64,000 bases of DNA from JAMXLO01 sp963812075 (GCA_963812075.1 CAWETN010000009.1:1-64000), one strand, 5' to 3'; counted from the stretch's first letter, positions 18,355-28,833 are shown. A program made the numbers and translations. The notes: a model not told the origin generated them from the letters alone.

Positions 18355-19856
18355 GCCGCCTGCTCCCGTACCGCCTCGGTCGCCGCGTCGAGCCCCAGTG
18401 TCTGCGCCAGCCGGTCCAGCCTGCGCACCACGCTTTCGCCGGCGAACACGCCGCTGTCCTCCTGCAGCCGCAGGATGAGTCGGCCGCCTGACAGCAGCAG
18501 TGCTGTCCCCGCCAGCAGGTCAGGCGTGCCCGCCGACAGTGTGTAGGCCAGGCGCAGCGCCACTCCCAGCACCTCCGCCCGATGCGTGCTGGCAACATCC
18601 AGCAGCAGACGTGCCGGGCGCAGGAACGGCGCCTCGTCGTCCACCTCGTAGCGCATGGCGATCGCCATCGCGAGGAATGCCCGCGCGTTGTGGTCGAGCC
18701 CGATCCCCGGCTGGCGCAGCACGCGCAGGAAGGCCTGTTCGGCACGGAATTCCGGGTGGTCGTGGCTGCCGATGTCCGACATCCAGCACGCCGCCTCGCG
18801 CAGCCGCCGCGCCTCGCCCGCTTCGGCCGGGAACAGCGGATCGGTCCATGCCTGCAGCGCCGGCGGCAGGTTCGCATCGCGGCCCAGCCGAAGTGCGAAG
18901 TCGCGGCCGGCAGCGAGCAGCGGGTCCTCGCCGCGGATTGCCGCGGGCATGCGCTGCATGAACCAGCCCTCGCGCAGCCCGCTGGCGCTGAACACCACCC
19001 GGCGTACCCCGGTCGCCCGCAGCACGCGCCGCAGCACAACGGCGGCGTAGGGCAGGTCGTCGATGCGGCGGCGGGACAACCCCGGCAGACGCTCCAGCGC
19101 GCGGCGGCCCGCGCCGGCGATCACCCCGGTGAGATCGCGCGCCTCCTCGCGGCCGATCGTGTAGTGGTGCACCATCTGCAGCGGATAGCCGGTCTGCGCC
19201 ATGTGGATGCGCGCCAGCGCGCGCCACGCGCCGCCGACCAGATAGAGATCGCCGCCCGCCCCCTCGGTCAGCCACGGCACCCCGGCGAGGTCGGCCTCGG
19301 CGATCGCCCGCGCCCGCACCGCATCGCCGCCGGCGCGCTCCGCCAGCCGGATCGCGCCCAGCCCCAGCGTCTGGGAAATGCCCCGCGTGCCACGCTGGAG
19401 CCGTACCACCTCCAGCGAGCCGCCGCCGATATCGGCCAGGATCCCGTCCGCGGCCGGAATGCCGCACAGCACGCCTTCGGCCGAGAACTCCGCCTCCTGC
19501 AGACCCGACAGGATGCGGATCGGCACGCCGGGCAGCCGCGCCTGCAGTCCGGCAACGAAGTCCGCGCCGTTGCGTGCGTCGCGCACTGCGGCGGTCGCCA
19601 GCACCTCGAATGGCGCGGCGCCCATCGCGCGCGCCACCGCGTGATAGCGGTCCAGCACGGTGAACGCCTGGCCCATGCCCTCTTCGTTGAGCCGCCCGGT
19701 CGCCTGCAGGCCGCGTCCGAGGCGCAGCACCGCCTTCTCGTTGAAGATCGCCACCGGATTGCGGCAATTCCCCTCGTAGACCACCAGGCGCACCGAGTTC
19801 GATCCGAGATCGACCACCGCGCAGCGTGGCACATCGGCAGGCGGCTGGAAGGGCAT
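18351..19856 (-). CDS. ppx: Exopolyphosphatase (Ppx/GppA family)
   Basis: 501 residues. The ASKHA-fold ATPase-like phosphatase motifs are present: VVDLGSNSVRLVVY, ATAAVRDARNG, and ILADIGGGSLEVV. The C-terminal half carries the HD-like helical domain (CWMSDIGSHDHPEFRAEQAF). It hydrolyses inorganic polyphosphate and possibly pppGpp. It lies 4 bases downstream of ppk, so synthesis and degradation of polyphosphate are encoded in one operon, an arrangement known in many proteobacteria. Confidence 0.95.
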   Translation of the reverse strand: MPFQPPADVPRCAVVDLGSNSVRLVVYEGNCRNPVAIFNEKAVLRLGRGLQATGRLNEEGMGQAFTVLDRYHAVARAMGAAPFEVLATAAVRDARNGADFVAGLQARLPGVPIRILSGLQEAEFSAEGVLCGIPAADGILADIGGGSLEVVRLQRGTRGISQTLGLGAIRLAERAGGDAVRARAIAEADLAGVPWLTEGAGGDLYLVGGAWRALARIHMAQTGYPLQMVHHYTIGREEARDLTGVIAGAGRRALERLPGLSRRRIDDLPYAAVVLRRVLRATGVRRVVFSASGLREGWFMQRMPAAIRGEDPLLAAGRDFALRLGRDANLPPALQAWTDPLFPAEAGEARRLREAACWMSDIGSHDHPEFRAEQAFLRVLRQPGIGLDHNARAFLAMAIAMRYEVDDEAPFLRPARLLLDVASTHRAEVLGVALRLAYTLSAGTPDLLAGTALLLSGGRLILRLQEDSGVFAGESVVRRLDRLAQTLGLDAATEAVREQAA

Positions 19857-19860
19857 GCGA

Positions 19861-22104
19861 TCAGTCCTGATTGACGCGGTCCGGACGCCGATGATGATTG
19901 CCCAGCGGCGAGGCGATCGCCGATCCGTGCAGCGCCGAGCCGCGGCCCGAAAGCGAGGGATTGGTCATGAAGTAGTCGTGTGCCGAGACCGGCTTCCTGC
20001 CCGCCGCCACACGCCGCCACACGCCGTCGCCGCGCAGCTCCCACGACTGCATGGAGTCCTTCAGGTTGGTCACCATGATCTGGTCCAGCACCTGTGCATG
20101 CACCGTCGGGTTGTGGATCGGCACCAGCGTCTCGACCCGCCAGTCCATGTTGCGCTCCATCCAGTCGGCCGAGCTGATGTAGACGCGCGCATGCCGGCTG
20201 GGCAGCACGTGGCCGTTGCCGAAGACGCAGATCCGGCTGTGCTCGAGGAAGCGGCCGACAATCGACTTGATGCGGATGTTCTCCGACAGTCCGGGCACGC
20301 CCGGGCGCAGGCAGCAGATGCCGCGCACCACGCCCATCACCTTCACGCCGGCGCGCGAGGCGTCGTACAGCAGGTCGATCAGCTTCTCGTCCACCAGCGA
20401 GTTCAGCTTGATCCAGATGCCACCCGGCTTGCCGGCATGCGCGAAGGCGATCTCGCGCCGGATCAACTCGGCGAGCACGCTGCGCGTGGTCAGCGGGCTG
20501 AACGCCAGCGCGTCCATCAGTTCCGGCCGCGCATAGCCGGTCATGTAGTTGAACAATCGTGCCGCATCGCGTGTCAGATCGGGATCGACCGTGAAGAACG
20601 ACAGGTCAGTGTAGATGCGCGCGGTGATCGGGTGGTAGTTGCCGGTGCCGAAATGCGCGTACGAGCGTACGCCCGCGCCCTCGCGGCGCACCACCAGCGA
20701 CAGCTTGGCGTGAGTCTTCAACTCGGCGAAGCCGTACACCACCTGCACGCCCGACGCCTCCAGCGTGCGCGCCAGCCGGATGTTCATCTCTTCGTCGAAG
20801 CGCGCGCGCAGCTCGATCACGGCGGTGACGAACTTGCCCGCCTCGGCCGCCTCGATCAGCGCCTTCACGATCGGCGAGTCACGGCTGGTGCGGTACAGCG
20901 TCTGCTTCACCGCGATCACGCTGGGGTCCTGCGCCGCCTGGCGCAGGAACTGTACGACCACGTCGAAGCTCTCGAACGGGTGGTGGACGATGATGTCCTT
21001 GGCGCGGATCGCGGCAAAGCAGTCGCCGCCGAAATCGCGGATGCGCTCGGGGAAGCGTGGCGTATACGGCGGGAACAGCAGGTCCGGCCGGTCGTCCACG
21101 ATCAGCTGACGCAGGTCGGCCACCCCCAGGATGCCATCGGCGATATGTGTCTCGTCATGGGTCGCGCCGGTCTCGGCGGCCACCAGGGCGCGCAGCTCCT
21201 CCGGCATCTTGGCGTCCATGCCGAGATGGATCGCAACGCCGCGCCGCCGTCGCTTCAGCGCACTCTCGTACGAGCGCACGAGGTCCTCGGCCTCTTCCTC
21301 GAACTCCACGTCGGTGTCGCGGATCAGCCGGAACGTGCCCTGGCCGGTGACGCGGAAGCCGGGGAACAGCCGGTCGAGGAACAGCCCCACCAGTTCATCC
21401 AGCAGCACGAACCGGATCGGTTCGCCCGCGATGCCGGGCAGCCGCACGAAGCGCTCGACCTGGGACGGCAGCGGCAGCAGCGCCCGCATCCCCTGGCCAT
21501 CCTCCTCGCGCAGCAGCAGCAGCGCCATCACCAGGCCCATGTTGGGGATGAACGGGAACGGGTGCGCCGGGTCGATGGCAAGCGGCGTCAGCACCGGGAA
21601 TACCCGCTGCATGAAGGTGCCGTCGAGCCACTTCACGTCGTCGGCCGACAGTTCCTCGGGTTCGCACACCTCGATGCCGGCTTCGCGCAGCAGGCTGCGC
21701 AGCTCGCGCCACACCCGCTGCTGCTCGGCCAGCAGCGATTCGGCGCGCAGCTTGATCTCGGCCAGCTGCTGGGCCGGCGTCCGCCCGTCGGGCGAGACGG
21801 CGGTGACGCCGGCCTTGGCCTGGCCGATCAGCCCGGCGACGCGGACGGAGTAGAACTCGTCCAGGTTGGACGCGCTGATCGAGACGAAGCGCAGGCGCTC
21901 CAGCAGCGGGTGGCGCGGATTCTCCGCCTCTTCGACCACGCGATGGTTGAAGTCGAGCCAGGAGAGCTCGCGGTTGATGAACCGGTCGGGGCTGTGCGGT
22001 GCGATCGAAGGGTCCCCGGCGGCCCGCCGCTCCGCCGGGCGGTCCAGCACCCCGGCTGGCCCGCCCGGGTGGGTCGACACGTCGTCTCGGGGTGCGGTGT
22101 CCAT
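19861..22104 (-). CDS. ppk: Polyphosphate kinase 1
   Basis: 747 residues, intact, somewhat longer than E. coli Ppk (688). It begins FINRELSWLDFNHRVVEEA, the conserved N domain. The phosphorylated histidine is in KTHAKLSLV and the second essential histidine in LPSRHARVYISSADWMERN. It makes long-chain polyphosphate from ATP reversibly. ATG 22104 follows AGGATCACAGC. Polyphosphate is a stress and starvation store, consistent with coupling to ppx just downstream. Confidence 0.97.
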   Translation of the reverse strand: MDTAPRDDVSTHPGGPAGVLDRPAERRAAGDPSIAPHSPDRFINRELSWLDFNHRVVEEAENPRHPLLERLRFVSISASNLDEFYSVRVAGLIGQAKAGVTAVSPDGRTPAQQLAEIKLRAESLLAEQQRVWRELRSLLREAGIEVCEPEELSADDVKWLDGTFMQRVFPVLTPLAIDPAHPFPFIPNMGLVMALLLLREEDGQGMRALLPLPSQVERFVRLPGIAGEPIRFVLLDELVGLFLDRLFPGFRVTGQGTFRLIRDTDVEFEEEAEDLVRSYESALKRRRRGVAIHLGMDAKMPEELRALVAAETGATHDETHIADGILGVADLRQLIVDDRPDLLFPPYTPRFPERIRDFGGDCFAAIRAKDIIVHHPFESFDVVVQFLRQAAQDPSVIAVKQTLYRTSRDSPIVKALIEAAEAGKFVTAVIELRARFDEEMNIRLARTLEASGVQVVYGFAELKTHAKLSLVVRREGAGVRSYAHFGTGNYHPITARIYTDLSFFTVDPDLTRDAARLFNYMTGYARPELMDALAFSPLTTRSVLAELIRREIAFAHAGKPGGIWIKLNSLVDEKLIDLLYDASRAGVKVMGVVRGICCLRPGVPGLSENIRIKSIVGRFLEHSRICVFGNGHVLPSRHARVYISSADWMERNMDWRVETLVPIHNPTVHAQVLDQIMVTNLKDSMQSWELRGDGVWRRVAAGRKPVSAHDYFMTNPSLSGRGSALHGSAIASPLGNHHRRPDRVNQD

Positions 22105-22116
22105 GCTGTGATCCTA

Positions 22117-22833
22117 CTAGAGCGCCTCGCCGTTCTGCGAGGGGAGGGAGGATGACCCGGAAATTTCATCCGGTGCCAGGATGCCGGCCAATGCGGTTGC
22201 GGCGAACGGCACGGTGATGCTCCGGTGGTGCTCCAGCGACCCGGCATCGAGTCGCTCGACCGCATCGCGCAGCGCCGCCGCGCTGCGCGGCAGCCGGCGC
22301 ACCAGCCACTCCTGCACCGGCTGCGGCACACGCAACTGCCGGTCGGCCAGCAACCGTGCCAGCAGCGCGCGCAGCAGCGGATCCTCCGGCGGGCCGATCT
22401 CGACGGCGGTGATCGCGCGCAGCCGGCTGGCGAGGTCCGGCAGGCCCACGGCCCAGCGCGCCGGCGGCGTCCTGGCCGCCAGCAGCACGGGCTGCCTCGC
22501 TTCCGCCGCGGCGTTCAGCAGGTGCAGCAGCGCCGCCTCATCCTCGGCGGCGTCGGCGTCGTCGATCGCGATGCCGGCGGGGGGAAGCTCCGGGAGCCCA
22601 GCCAGCCCGGCCGCGGACAGCAGCGCCGCGCCGGCCCGCTCCGTCCAGATGTGCAGCAGGTGGGTCTTGCCCCGGCCAGCCTCGCCCCATAGCGCCAGCC
22701 GGCCGCCCGGCCAGTCCGCCGTGCGGCCCAGCCAGGCCCAGGCCTCGGCGTTGGACGGCGCAGCCCGGAAGTCGTTCGCCGCGAGGCGCGGTCCGCGGAA
22801 CAGCGGCAGGGCGAGTTGGCCGGAAGGAGGCAC
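22117..22833 (-). CDS. hdaA: DnaA regulatory inactivator HdaA-like protein
   Basis: 238 residues. Seen: QLALPLFRGPRLAANDFRAAPSNAEA, with a QLxLPL-type N-terminal motif that in Hda proteins binds the beta clamp, a Walker A WGEAGRGKTHLLH, IAIDDADAAEDEAALLHLLNAA, and a C-terminal arginine-finger region LASRLRAI. It belongs to the DnaA-related AAA+ family and would stimulate hydrolysis of DnaA-ATP after replication starts. GTG start with GGAG 7 bases upstream. ppk follows 12 bases after its stop. Confidence 0.85.
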   Translation of the reverse strand: MPPSGQLALPLFRGPRLAANDFRAAPSNAEAWAWLGRTADWPGGRLALWGEAGRGKTHLLHIWTERAGAALLSAAGLAGLPELPPAGIAIDDADAAEDEAALLHLLNAAAEARQPVLLAARTPPARWAVGLPDLASRLRAITAVEIGPPEDPLLRALLARLLADRQLRVPQPVQEWLVRRLPRSAAALRDAVERLDAGSLEHHRSITVPFAATALAGILAPDEISGSSSLPSQNGEAL

Positions 22834-22875
22834 CGGGCTACTCCGAACCGCGACCGCCCCGGCGTCAAGCCGGTA

Positions 22876-23826
22876 TCAGTCCGAATTGCCGCTGCCCGGC
22901 GCCAGCATGACGATCTGCCAGGTCTTGGCCGGATCGCGGCACCCCATGCCGTGCAGCGCGTACAGGCGGCCAGAGTAGCGGATGTGTTCGTCGAAGTCGC
23001 GGCACCAGCCGAACCGCTCGGAGTGACGGGTGTCGAGCAGCTGCAGGTTGCCAATGGCGCCGCTGCCCGCATCGGTCCAGGTCGCCTTGGAACCGCTGAG
23101 TTCCTTCTCCAGCGCCCGCTGGATCTCATTCGAACGCCGGCGCAGGGCGCTGTCAGGCAGCACCGGATCCGAGGAGGTGAAGCTGGTCAATTCGGCCACG
23201 CGCGGCGGCTGGTTGCCAATGCTCTCCTCGGTGCGGACGAAATAGCCGATCGCCGGGGCATAGTAGATGTTGCGCTGGGCCACGCCGTTGCCGGTCACCA
23301 CCGGCGTCTCGTGCATCGCGCATTCGACCCGCCAGGTATCGAAGTTCCCGGCGCGGGTGGTGAGATTGGTCGCGCCGGCGACATTGCAGCGCCAGTCCTC
23401 CTGCACCGTGACCGGACGGCTCTCTCCCGGGCCCCGGACGATGCGGACCGCGATGAATTTGATGCCTTTGCCTGCCTCGAGTGGAAACAGCTGGACCGGG
23501 CCGAGCGGGAAGCGTCGCTCGCCCGTGATGCCACCCTCGGTCCACGCCAGTCGCGGCAGCAGCACGTCGCGCGCGGTCACGTAAGTGCCGGCGCGGCTCC
23601 GCCAGCGGACCGTGTCCTGCACGACGCTCACCACGGTATCGATGCTGCCGTCGCTGAAGCGGTATGAATCGCCCAGGCCGTAGTTCGGCAGGGGAGCCGA
23701 CGCCAACGGGCCGAGATCGGTCGGCTGGGAGGTGCCGCACGCGGCCAGCAGGGCGAGCCAAGCCAAGCGGCCTGCGAACCTCTGCGCGTGACCTTTCACA
23801 GCGTCGAAGCTGCAGAAACGGCGCAT
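22876..23826 (-). CDS. Putative lipoprotein with surface-antigen-like C-terminal segment
   Basis: 316 residues. The N-terminus ends its hydrophobic stretch with LLAACGT, a lipobox, so it is probably a lipidated envelope protein. The central 170 residues are a beta-rich domain (YGLGDSYRFSDGS, TWRVECAMHETPVV) that I cannot assign. The last 90 residues (W-x-D-x-GSGAIGNL, CRDFDEHI, GMGCRDPAKTWQIV) resemble the C-terminal half of 17-kDa surface antigen-like proteins, with C-R-x repeated. It sits between hdaA and the Gly-rich gene. Confidence 0.7.
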   Translation of the reverse strand: MRRFCSFDAVKGHAQRFAGRLAWLALLAACGTSQPTDLGPLASAPLPNYGLGDSYRFSDGSIDTVVSVVQDTVRWRSRAGTYVTARDVLLPRLAWTEGGITGERRFPLGPVQLFPLEAGKGIKFIAVRIVRGPGESRPVTVQEDWRCNVAGATNLTTRAGNFDTWRVECAMHETPVVTGNGVAQRNIYYAPAIGYFVRTEESIGNQPPRVAELTSFTSSDPVLPDSALRRRSNEIQRALEKELSGSKATWTDAGSGAIGNLQLLDTRHSERFGWCRDFDEHIRYSGRLYALHGMGCRDPAKTWQIVMLAPGSGNSD

Positions 23827-23953
23827 GGATTCTCCTTACCCGAAATTTGTCTCGGCATTACGCAATCCATCGTGAGTGCGGGATGCACCCGGCAGCAAGA
23901 GCGTGCATGCCGTGCGTTGTGTACGCCAACGGTACTGGGCCTGGAGATTGAAC

Positions 23954-24836
23954 ATGGAGTCAGTGCGCTTCGCCAATCGGCGCCAAATGCTGGCGGGGTT
24001 GCTGCTCGGGTGCGCGACCACGGTGCTGGCGGCCGCCGTGCCGTTCGCCGATGCGCTTGCAAAGGGTGATGGCAACGGCGGGGGTGGGCGGCGGCAACGG
24101 CGGCGGTGGCGGCGGCGGCGGGGGCGGCAACGGCGGCGGTGGCGGCAACGGTGGCGGCGGCAACGGCGGTGGCGGGAACGGCGGCGGCGGGAACGGCGGC
24201 GGCGGCAACGGTGGCGGCGGCAACGGCGGCGGTGGCGGCGGCAACGGCGGTGGCGGCAACGGCGGCGGTGGCGGCAACGGCGGTGGTGGCGGCAACGGCG
24301 GTGGTGGCGGCAACGGCGGTGGCGGCGGCGGCAACGGCGGTGGCGGCAACGGCGGTGGTGGCGGCAACGGCGGTGGTGGCGGCAACGGCGGTGGTGGCGG
24401 CAACGGCGGTGGCGGCAACGGTGGCGGCGGCAGCGGCAACGGCGGTGGCGGCAGCGGCAACGGCGGTGGGGGCAGCGGCAACGGCGGTGGCGGCAATGGC
24501 GGCAGCGGCAACGGCGGTGGCGGCAGCGGCAACGGCGGTGGGGGCAGCGGCAACGGCGGTGGCGGCAATGGCGGCGGAGGCAACGGCGGCGGCGGCAACG
24601 GTGGCGCCAATGGTGGTGGCGGCGGTACCGCCGGGGATGCCGGCGGTGCGAGTGCGGCAGGCGAAGCGTCTGCCGGCGCCGGATCGACGGGCGAGGCCGG
24701 TGGCGGGCACGCGGACGCCGGGACGCTCGGGCTGGGCCGGGGTGCCGCGCGCTCCAGGGGTCAGCTGGGGTCCTTCAGCGCGGCACTCAGTCGGTCTGAC
24801 GAGAGGGCACTGATCGGCGGCGGCTGGTCGCGCTGA
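23954..24836 (+). CDS. Tat-exported Gly/Asn-repeat protein (frameshifted)
   Basis: The start follows GGAG at six bases. The N-terminus has ANRRQMLAGLLLG and ends AVPFADALA, a twin-arginine-type signal peptide. One extra G near 24083 shifts the frame; corrected, the mature chain is about 185 residues of GGGGN and GGGGSGN repeats. After it come GDAGGASAAGEASAGAGS and a non-repetitive tail FSAALSRSDERALIGGGW. The total is about 293 residues. It resembles glycine-rich structural or ice-adhesion-type repeats in composition only. Export followed by a flexible, hydrophilic polymer is the inference; the short tail could be a sorting or anchoring signal. Confidence 0.65.
24077..24610 (+). repeat. GGC/GGT/AAC-rich tandem minisatellite in the repeat protein
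   Basis: About 530 bases of near-perfect units of 12, 15 or 18 bases built from GGC, GGT and AAC codons (Gly and Asn), with a later part that inserts AGC (Ser). The array is coding, not intergenic. Its repetitive nature makes length changes by slippage or assembly error likely. Confidence 0.9.
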
Positions 24837-24839
24837 CGG

Positions 24840-25247
24840 TCAGCGCCGCCTGCCGCCGGACCGCAGCGCGTCGAGGCTCCAGCACCCACCTCCGGCGACC
24901 GCGAAGTAGAGGAAGATGAAACAGTACAGAATTGCTGCATCGCCCCCATTGTTCAGGGGAAAGAAGTTGCGTGGGAAGTGCGAGTAGAAATAGCCGATGG
25001 CCATCTCGCCGGACAGGATGAAGGCGACGATCCGGGTGAACAGGCCGACCGTCACCAGAGCGCCGCCGACAAGCTCGATGATGCCCGCAAACCAGTAGAG
25101 CTCGAACATCCCGGGGCGCATGGCCGACGAGGGAAAGCCAAACAGCTTGGCGAGACCGTGTTCCATGAAGATGAGTCCCGCCACGATGCGCACGATGCTG
25201 AGCACGCGCGGTTCCCACTCATTCCGCAGGGTCAAGGTGCCTGACAT
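24840..25247 (-). CDS. DoxX family membrane protein
   Basis: 135 residues with four membrane segments and the DoxX pattern: IVRIVAGLIFMEHGLAKLFG at the first helix, YWFAGIIELVGGALVTVGLFTR, and MAIGYFYSHFPRNFFPLNNGGD. ATG 25247 follows AGGGAGAAAAACA. DoxX-like proteins are small inner membrane components linked to oxidation-reduction or quinone processes and sulfur metabolism; the exact function is uncertain. It converges with the repeat-protein gene. Confidence 0.9.
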   Translation of the reverse strand: MSGTLTLRNEWEPRVLSIVRIVAGLIFMEHGLAKLFGFPSSAMRPGMFELYWFAGIIELVGGALVTVGLFTRIVAFILSGEMAIGYFYSHFPRNFFPLNNGGDAAILYCFIFLYFAVAGGGCWSLDALRSGGRRR

Positions 25248-25304
25248 TGTTTTTCTCCCTAGTCTGTTCATCCGGCAGACGCGAGGGACCGGCTGGTTAA
25301 TCCG

Positions 25305-26450
25305 CTATCGCTTGCCGGGCGGCTCCAGATAGAGCGGGCTGGCCAGGTACCGACGCAGCCAGAACCGGCACAGCACCCCGATCGTGGCGGCCACCGGCAC
25401 CGCCAGCATCACGCCGACGAAGCCGAACGCCGCCGCCCCGGCGAACAGGGCGAAGATCACCCAGACCGCCGGCAGCTCCACCCGATCCCCCAGGAATCGC
25501 GGGTAGATCACGTAGCCCTCCAGGATCTGCCCGATCACCAGCACGCCGCCCACCACCGCCACCCCGCGCCAGTGCGGGAATTGTGCCATCGCCAGGCCCA
25601 GCGAGGTGACGCCGCCGGTGATCGAGCCGACATACGGGATGAACGACAGCAGCCCCGCCGCCATGCCGACGATCAGTCCCAGGTCCAGCCCGGCGACCGT
25701 CAGCGCCGAGGCGTAGTAGAGTGCCAGGATGATGCAGCACAGTGCCTGGCCGCGTACCCAGGCCGACAGGATTCGGTCAACCTCGCGCGCCTGCGCCCGG
25801 AGCACCTCGGCGTAGCGGCGCGGCAGCCACGAGTCGACCATGCCGATCATGCGCGGCCAGTCGCGCAGCAGGTAGAATCCCACCACCGGCGTCACCACGG
25901 TCAGCGTCAGCACGTTGAACAGCGCGAAGCCGGCGCCGGTCACGCTGGTGAGCGACGAAGCGATGAACGTCAGCATGTTGCCGGCCTGGCTGCTGACCAG
26001 GTCACGCAGCTTATCGTTCACGACGTCGGAGCCGAAGTTCTGCTGCAGGTCGGTGATCAGCTCGCTGGCCCAGCGCTGCAGCAGCAGGACATATTGCGGG
26101 ATGCGGCCGATCAGCAGCCCGATCTGCTGCAAGATCAATGGGTACAGCAACAGTGCGAAGATCAGCACTCCGGCCAGCAGTCCCAGGATCATCAGCAGCG
26201 CCGCCGTGCCGCGACCGATGCCGAACCGGGTCAGTCGGGTGGTCGGTGGGTCGAGCACATAGGCGATCCCGGCCGCGGCCACGAACGGCGCCAGCACCGA
26301 GGCGAACAACTGCAATGCGAGCCACGCCACCACCAGCAGCCCGACCACCAGCGCCGCGCGCTGGCCGCGCGTCGCCTGCCCCGGTATTGGCGCTACCTCG
26401 GAGAACCAGGCGCGCGGCTTGGGTGGCGGACGCTCGCCGGCCTCGGTCAT
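25305..26450 (-). CDS. AI-2E family (PerM-like) transporter
   Basis: 381 residues, eight predicted membrane segments and the conserved block IPYVGSITGGVTSLGLAMAQFPHW with the family motif PYVG. LFAGAAAFGFVGVMLAVPVAAT follows near the C-terminus. Members include TqsA/YdgG for AI-2 export and Na+/H+-antiporter-like proteins, so the cargo is unknown. The start overlaps the stop of the upstream phosphatidyltransferase gene by 4 bases. Confidence 0.9.
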   Translation of the reverse strand: MTEAGERPPPKPRAWFSEVAPIPGQATRGQRAALVVGLLVVAWLALQLFASVLAPFVAAAGIAYVLDPPTTRLTRFGIGRGTAALLMILGLLAGVLIFALLLYPLILQQIGLLIGRIPQYVLLLQRWASELITDLQQNFGSDVVNDKLRDLVSSQAGNMLTFIASSLTSVTGAGFALFNVLTLTVVTPVVGFYLLRDWPRMIGMVDSWLPRRYAEVLRAQAREVDRILSAWVRGQALCCIILALYYASALTVAGLDLGLIVGMAAGLLSFIPYVGSITGGVTSLGLAMAQFPHWRGVAVVGGVLVIGQILEGYVIYPRFLGDRVELPAVWVIFALFAGAAAFGFVGVMLAVPVAATIGVLCRFWLRRYLASPLYLEPPGKR

Positions 26451-27016
26451 CGCCGCCGGGCCGTGACCCAGACATAGGCCGCGCCGGAGGCCAGGGTGGA
26501 TGCCGCCACCAGCCAGACCAGCACGCTCAGCACGATCGGGCCGGTGATCCCGAAGCCGGACACGAACAGCGCCGCCGCTACCAGCACGATCTGCAACGCC
26601 GTGTTAATCTTCGAGACGTAGAGCGGCCGGATCACCACCGACTGGCCGAGCAGCGAGAGCACCGCGATGCCGCCGACGATAAGAACCTCGCGGAACACCA
26701 CCAGGATGGCGAGCCAGTCCGGCAGCACCTTCACCGCGGCGAGGGTCACGTACATCGACACCAGCAGCGCCTTGTCGGCAATCGGATCGAGCAGTGCGCC
26801 CAGGGAGTTGCCGCCGCCGTTGCGCCGCGCCAGCCAGCCGTCCGCCGCATCCGACAGTCCGGCCGCGAGGAACAGGAAGAACGCCTGGGCGAAGCGATGC
26901 TCCATCACCAGCCACACCGACAGCGGCACGGCGCAAAGGCGGCCAAAGGTCACGACATTGGGCAGTGTCAGCAGCACATTCTGTGCGCTTCGGCCGACTT
27001 GTGATCCGTCAGGCAT
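26447..27016 (-). CDS. CDP-alcohol phosphatidyltransferase family protein (PgsA-like)
   Basis: 189 residues. The family signature D-G-x2-A-R-x8-G-x3-D-x3-D is readable: SDAADGWLARRNGGGNSLGALLDPIADKAL. Five to six membrane helices follow. The product would transfer a phosphatidyl group from CDP-diacylglycerol to an alcohol such as glycerol-3-phosphate. Length matches PgsA (about 180-190). ATG 27016 was chosen because the segment upstream is basic and nonconserved. It is the first gene of an operon reaching the PerM-like transporter. Confidence 0.85.
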   Translation of the reverse strand: MPDGSQVGRSAQNVLLTLPNVVTFGRLCAVPLSVWLVMEHRFAQAFFLFLAAGLSDAADGWLARRNGGGNSLGALLDPIADKALLVSMYVTLAAVKVLPDWLAILVVFREVLIVGGIAVLSLLGQSVVIRPLYVSKINTALQIVLVAAALFVSGFGITGPIVLSVLVWLVAASTLASGAAYVWVTARRR

Positions 27017-27130
27017 CAGCCGGCTTACCCCCGCTTGCAGCCGCCACATTGCGCCGGGTGGCGGCATCATGGTTGTTTGCAACCATCGTCGCTTTCGGCG
27101 GGCCAAGCCAGTAGCGTATCGAGGGCCGGC

Positions 27131-28209
<1,079 letters not shown>

Positions 28210-28213
<4 letters not shown>

Positions 28214-28833
28214 GGCGACGCACCGCTGTCCTGATCAGCGGCCGCGGCTCCAACATGGCCGCGCTGGCTGCGGCGGCGCACGATCCCAGCTATCCGGCGG
28301 AGATCGCGCTGGTGGTGGCGAACCGGCCCGACGCGACGGGGCTGGCGCTGGCGCACGCCGCCGGCATCGCGGCGGCGGCGATCGACCACCGGCCGTTCCG
28401 CGGCGACCGCGCGGCGCACGAGGCGGCAATCGACGCCGCCTTGCAGCGAGCCGGGATCGAGATCGTCTGCCTGGCCGGTTACATGCGGCTGCTGACGCCG
28501 CGACTGATCGACGCCTGGCAGGGGCGGATGCTGAACGTTCACCCGAGCCTGCTGCCGGCGTTCCCCGGCCTCGATACGCACGCCAGGGCTCTGGCGGCCG
28601 GGGTGACGCTGCATGGCTGCACCGTGCACCTGGTTACCCAGGAGGTGGACGCCGGGCCGATCCTGGCGCAGGCGGCGGTGCCGGTGCTGCCCGGCGACAC
28701 GGCGGAGACCCTGGCGGAACGCGTGCTGACACAGGAGCACCGGATCTATCCGGCGGCACTGCGCTGCTTCGCCGCCGGCACAGCCGGTTCGGCCGCGCCT
28801 GCGGGGGCGGTGCTGGCCAATCCGGTGCCTTGA
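28210..28833 (+). CDS. purN: Phosphoribosylglycinamide formyltransferase PurN
   Basis: 207 residues, GTG start overlapping the purM stop. It begins AVLISGRGSNMAAL, has the substrate loop YMRLLTP, the catalytic NVHPSLLPAFPGLDTH with His, and GCTVHLVTQEVDAGPILAQA with the essential Asp. It transfers formyl from 10-formyl-THF to GAR, the third purine step. Intact despite the broken purM upstream. Confidence 0.97.

Noticed and set aside
19855..22155. A 766-codon plus-strand open frame opposite ppk
   Set aside because: It is antisense to an intact, well conserved gene, is rich in His, Arg and Gln as expected from reading GC-biased codons backward, and shows no domain. A codon-bias artefact.
23960..24610. 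Proline-leucine-rich minus-strand frame in the Gly repeat
   Set aside because: It is the reverse of the GGC/GGT/AAC array; a start and signal peptide exist only on the plus strand.
24077..24610. CRISPR-like array
   Set aside because: Units are contiguous codon repeats with no unique spacers and no cas genes nearby.
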